From Gottschalkia purinilytica (GTDB taxonomy: Bacteria > Bacillota > Clostridia > Tissierellales > Gottschalkiaceae), in the NCBI RefSeq assembly GCF_001190785.1, contig NZ_LGSS01000013.1:16429-80428 (forward strand): 64,000 nt of DNA, written 5' to 3'. The translations under genes were made by a program, and so were the position numbers. The notes beneath the pieces were generated by a model. That model ran no database searches, was not told the origin of the DNA, and saw nothing but the letters and a program-made list of their open reading frames with translations. Below, piece by piece: positions 63,409 to 64,000 of this stretch; positions within the stretch are counted from its first letter, which is position 1, and the number at the start of each line of letters is the position of its first letter.

Positions 63409-63885
63409 TTATTTTTTCTTCCCTTTGGCTACCTCTTCACCCGTAAACGGGTCTATAAACTCTTTCAAACTTATTTGATCACCTGCTATATCTTCTTGCA
63501 TTTGATTTTTTATATACTCTGCAATTGCCTTTTTATTTCTTCCTACTGTATCTACATAATATCCCCTGCACCAGAATTGTCTATTTCCGTATTTGTACTT
63601 TAAGTTTGCATGTCTATCGAAGATCATTAAAGAACTTTTTCCTTTTAAATATCCCATAAATTGCGACACACTTATCTTTGGTGGAATACTTACTAACATG
63701 TGAATATGATCTGAGCATGCATTTGCTTCTATTATCTCTACTCCTTTATATTCACATAGTTTTCTTAATATTCTTCCTATGTCCACTTTTATTTTTCCAT
63801 ATATTATCTGTCTTCTGTATTTTGGTGCAAAGACTATATGATACTTACAATTCCATTTCGTATGTGATAAACTATTCTTATCCAA
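63409..63885 (-). CDS. tnpA: IS200 transposase (Y1 HUH family)
   Basis: 158 residues. The Y1 transposase motifs are present: KYHIVFAPKYRRQIIYGKIK at the start, the HUH motif HIHMLVSIPP, and the C-terminal catalytic Tyr region GNRQFWCRGYYVDTVGRNKK, then AIAEYIKNQ. The start is the TTG at 63883-63885 behind AAAGGAGG. Length and motifs are normal, so it is probably functional. It moves single-stranded DNA of its element. Confidence 0.93.
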   Translation of the reverse strand: MDKNSLSHTKWNCKYHIVFAPKYRRQIIYGKIKVDIGRILRKLCEYKGVEIIEANACSDHIHMLVSIPPKISVSQFMGYLKGKSSLMIFDRHANLKYKYGNRQFWCRGYYVDTVGRNKKAIAEYIKNQMQEDIAGDQISLKEFIDPFTGEEVAKGKKK

Positions 63886-63893
63886 TTGGATTT

Positions 63894-63946
63894 CCTCCTT
63901 TGTTTGGTTGTGGTCGGCAAACCTACTTCCATTTTAACAAAGGAGG
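63894..63946 (-). promoter_or_regulatory. Shine-Dalgarno-sequestering hairpin of tnpA
   Basis: In the minus-strand leader, CCTCCTTTGTT (63936-63946) is the exact complement of AACAAAGGAGG (63894-63904), which contains the tnpA ribosome site. The 11-bp pairing would hide it, as described for IS200 translational repression. Confidence 0.75.
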
Positions 63947-64000
63947 TTATTTTTTTTCTACTCATAGCTACAAGCTTTTTGGAACCACCTGCATAGCAGG

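Larger units (their letters stand above)
63291..64000 (-). mobile_element. IS200-type insertion sequence, left end cut by the window edge
   Basis: One tnpA gene flanked by subterminal hairpins, the organisation of IS200 (IS200/IS605 family) elements. The right end at 63292-63312 has a 9-bp stem (ACCACCCGT / ACGGGTGGT). The left end runs off the window in CCACCTGCATAGCAGG, the first arm and loop of a similar hairpin. The region 63313-63408 between gene and right end is packed with further short hairpins (GCCCTATAAGGGC, GTGTCTTAAGACAC). Confidence 0.87.

Noticed and set aside
1..64000. tRNA, rRNA, CRISPR array, prophage
   Set aside because: No tRNA-like T-loop (GGTTCAAATCC type), no regularly spaced repeats and no phage structural genes were seen.

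Overview
The window is about 64 kb of very AT-rich DNA with clostridial features. Shine-Dalgarno sites are strong (GGAGG), TTG and GTG starts are frequent, and intrinsic terminators are strong. Gene content includes PadR, a YtvI-like sporulation permease, Hsp18, a CoA-disulfide reductase fusion and a four-helix Cys-rich copper protein. I infer a spore-forming, low-GC member of the Clostridia (perhaps Tissierellia or Peptostreptococcaceae); species cannot be read from the sequence. I saw no rRNA, tRNA, CRISPR array or prophage.

Layout. 1-4.6 kb: an FtsX/MacB-type ABC exporter and a two-component system. Between them lie a compact two-RNA locus that looks like a par-type (type I) toxin-antitoxin and the 3' end of a decayed TnpB transposon. 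4.7-18 kb: three paralogous membrane proteins with an M48-peptidase fold, only one with an intact HEXXH. They flank a complete oligopeptide ABC transporter (oppABCDF plus a small coupled membrane protein) and a MarR/cyclase pair. 18-25 kb: a two-gene ABC exporter, a thioredoxin-domain DUF255 protein, and a PadR-controlled SEDS (FtsW/RodA) protein. 25-26.5 kb: a graveyard of gene fragments (Uma2, DUF255, a possible serine-recombinase tail). 26.5-29.5 kb: a GAF-sensor histidine kinase beside an alpha-oxoamine synthase, an arrangement reminiscent of CqsS/CqsA. 30-34.6 kb: a decaying urea/nickel module with a urea transporter, ureA, a ureB-ureC deletion fusion, cbiM, cbiQ and a cbiO interrupted by a stop codon. 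34.9-44 kb: acetamidase, MATE pump, ClpP-like protease, dCTP deaminase, a frameshifted HAD phosphatase, a remnant of a siderophore-binding protein with a Fur-like box, MBL hydrolase, Ntn hydrolase, GNAT and TetR. 44.5-62.4 kb: ordinary housekeeping and stress genes, including glutaredoxin, hisC-like aminotransferase, glutamine amidotransferase-like hydrolase, UroD-like protein, Hsp18, Orn/Lys/Arg decarboxylase, MFS, VanW, DEAD-box helicase, DJ-1, and an ArsR plus four-domain CoA-disulfide reductase persulfide module. 63.3-64 kb: an IS200-type insertion sequence running off the end.

Two themes stand out. First, many loci show ongoing decay: fusion by deletion, nonsense codons, homopolymer frameshifts, and repeated fragments of one gene. 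The urease/nickel module appears inactivated at two independent points. Second, RNA-level control is visible directly in the sequence. Examples are the convergent toxin/antisense pair with an 18-nt complementarity at the start codon, the terminator in the urea-transporter leader, the sequestered Shine-Dalgarno of the IS200 transposase, and a hairpin placed exactly between a Shine-Dalgarno and a start codon at 63.1 kb.

The most promising candidate for something undescribed is the two-RNA locus at 1.88-2.25 kb. It has the architecture of the enterococcal par/Fst system but encodes a 39-residue peptide that I do not recognise as Fst.
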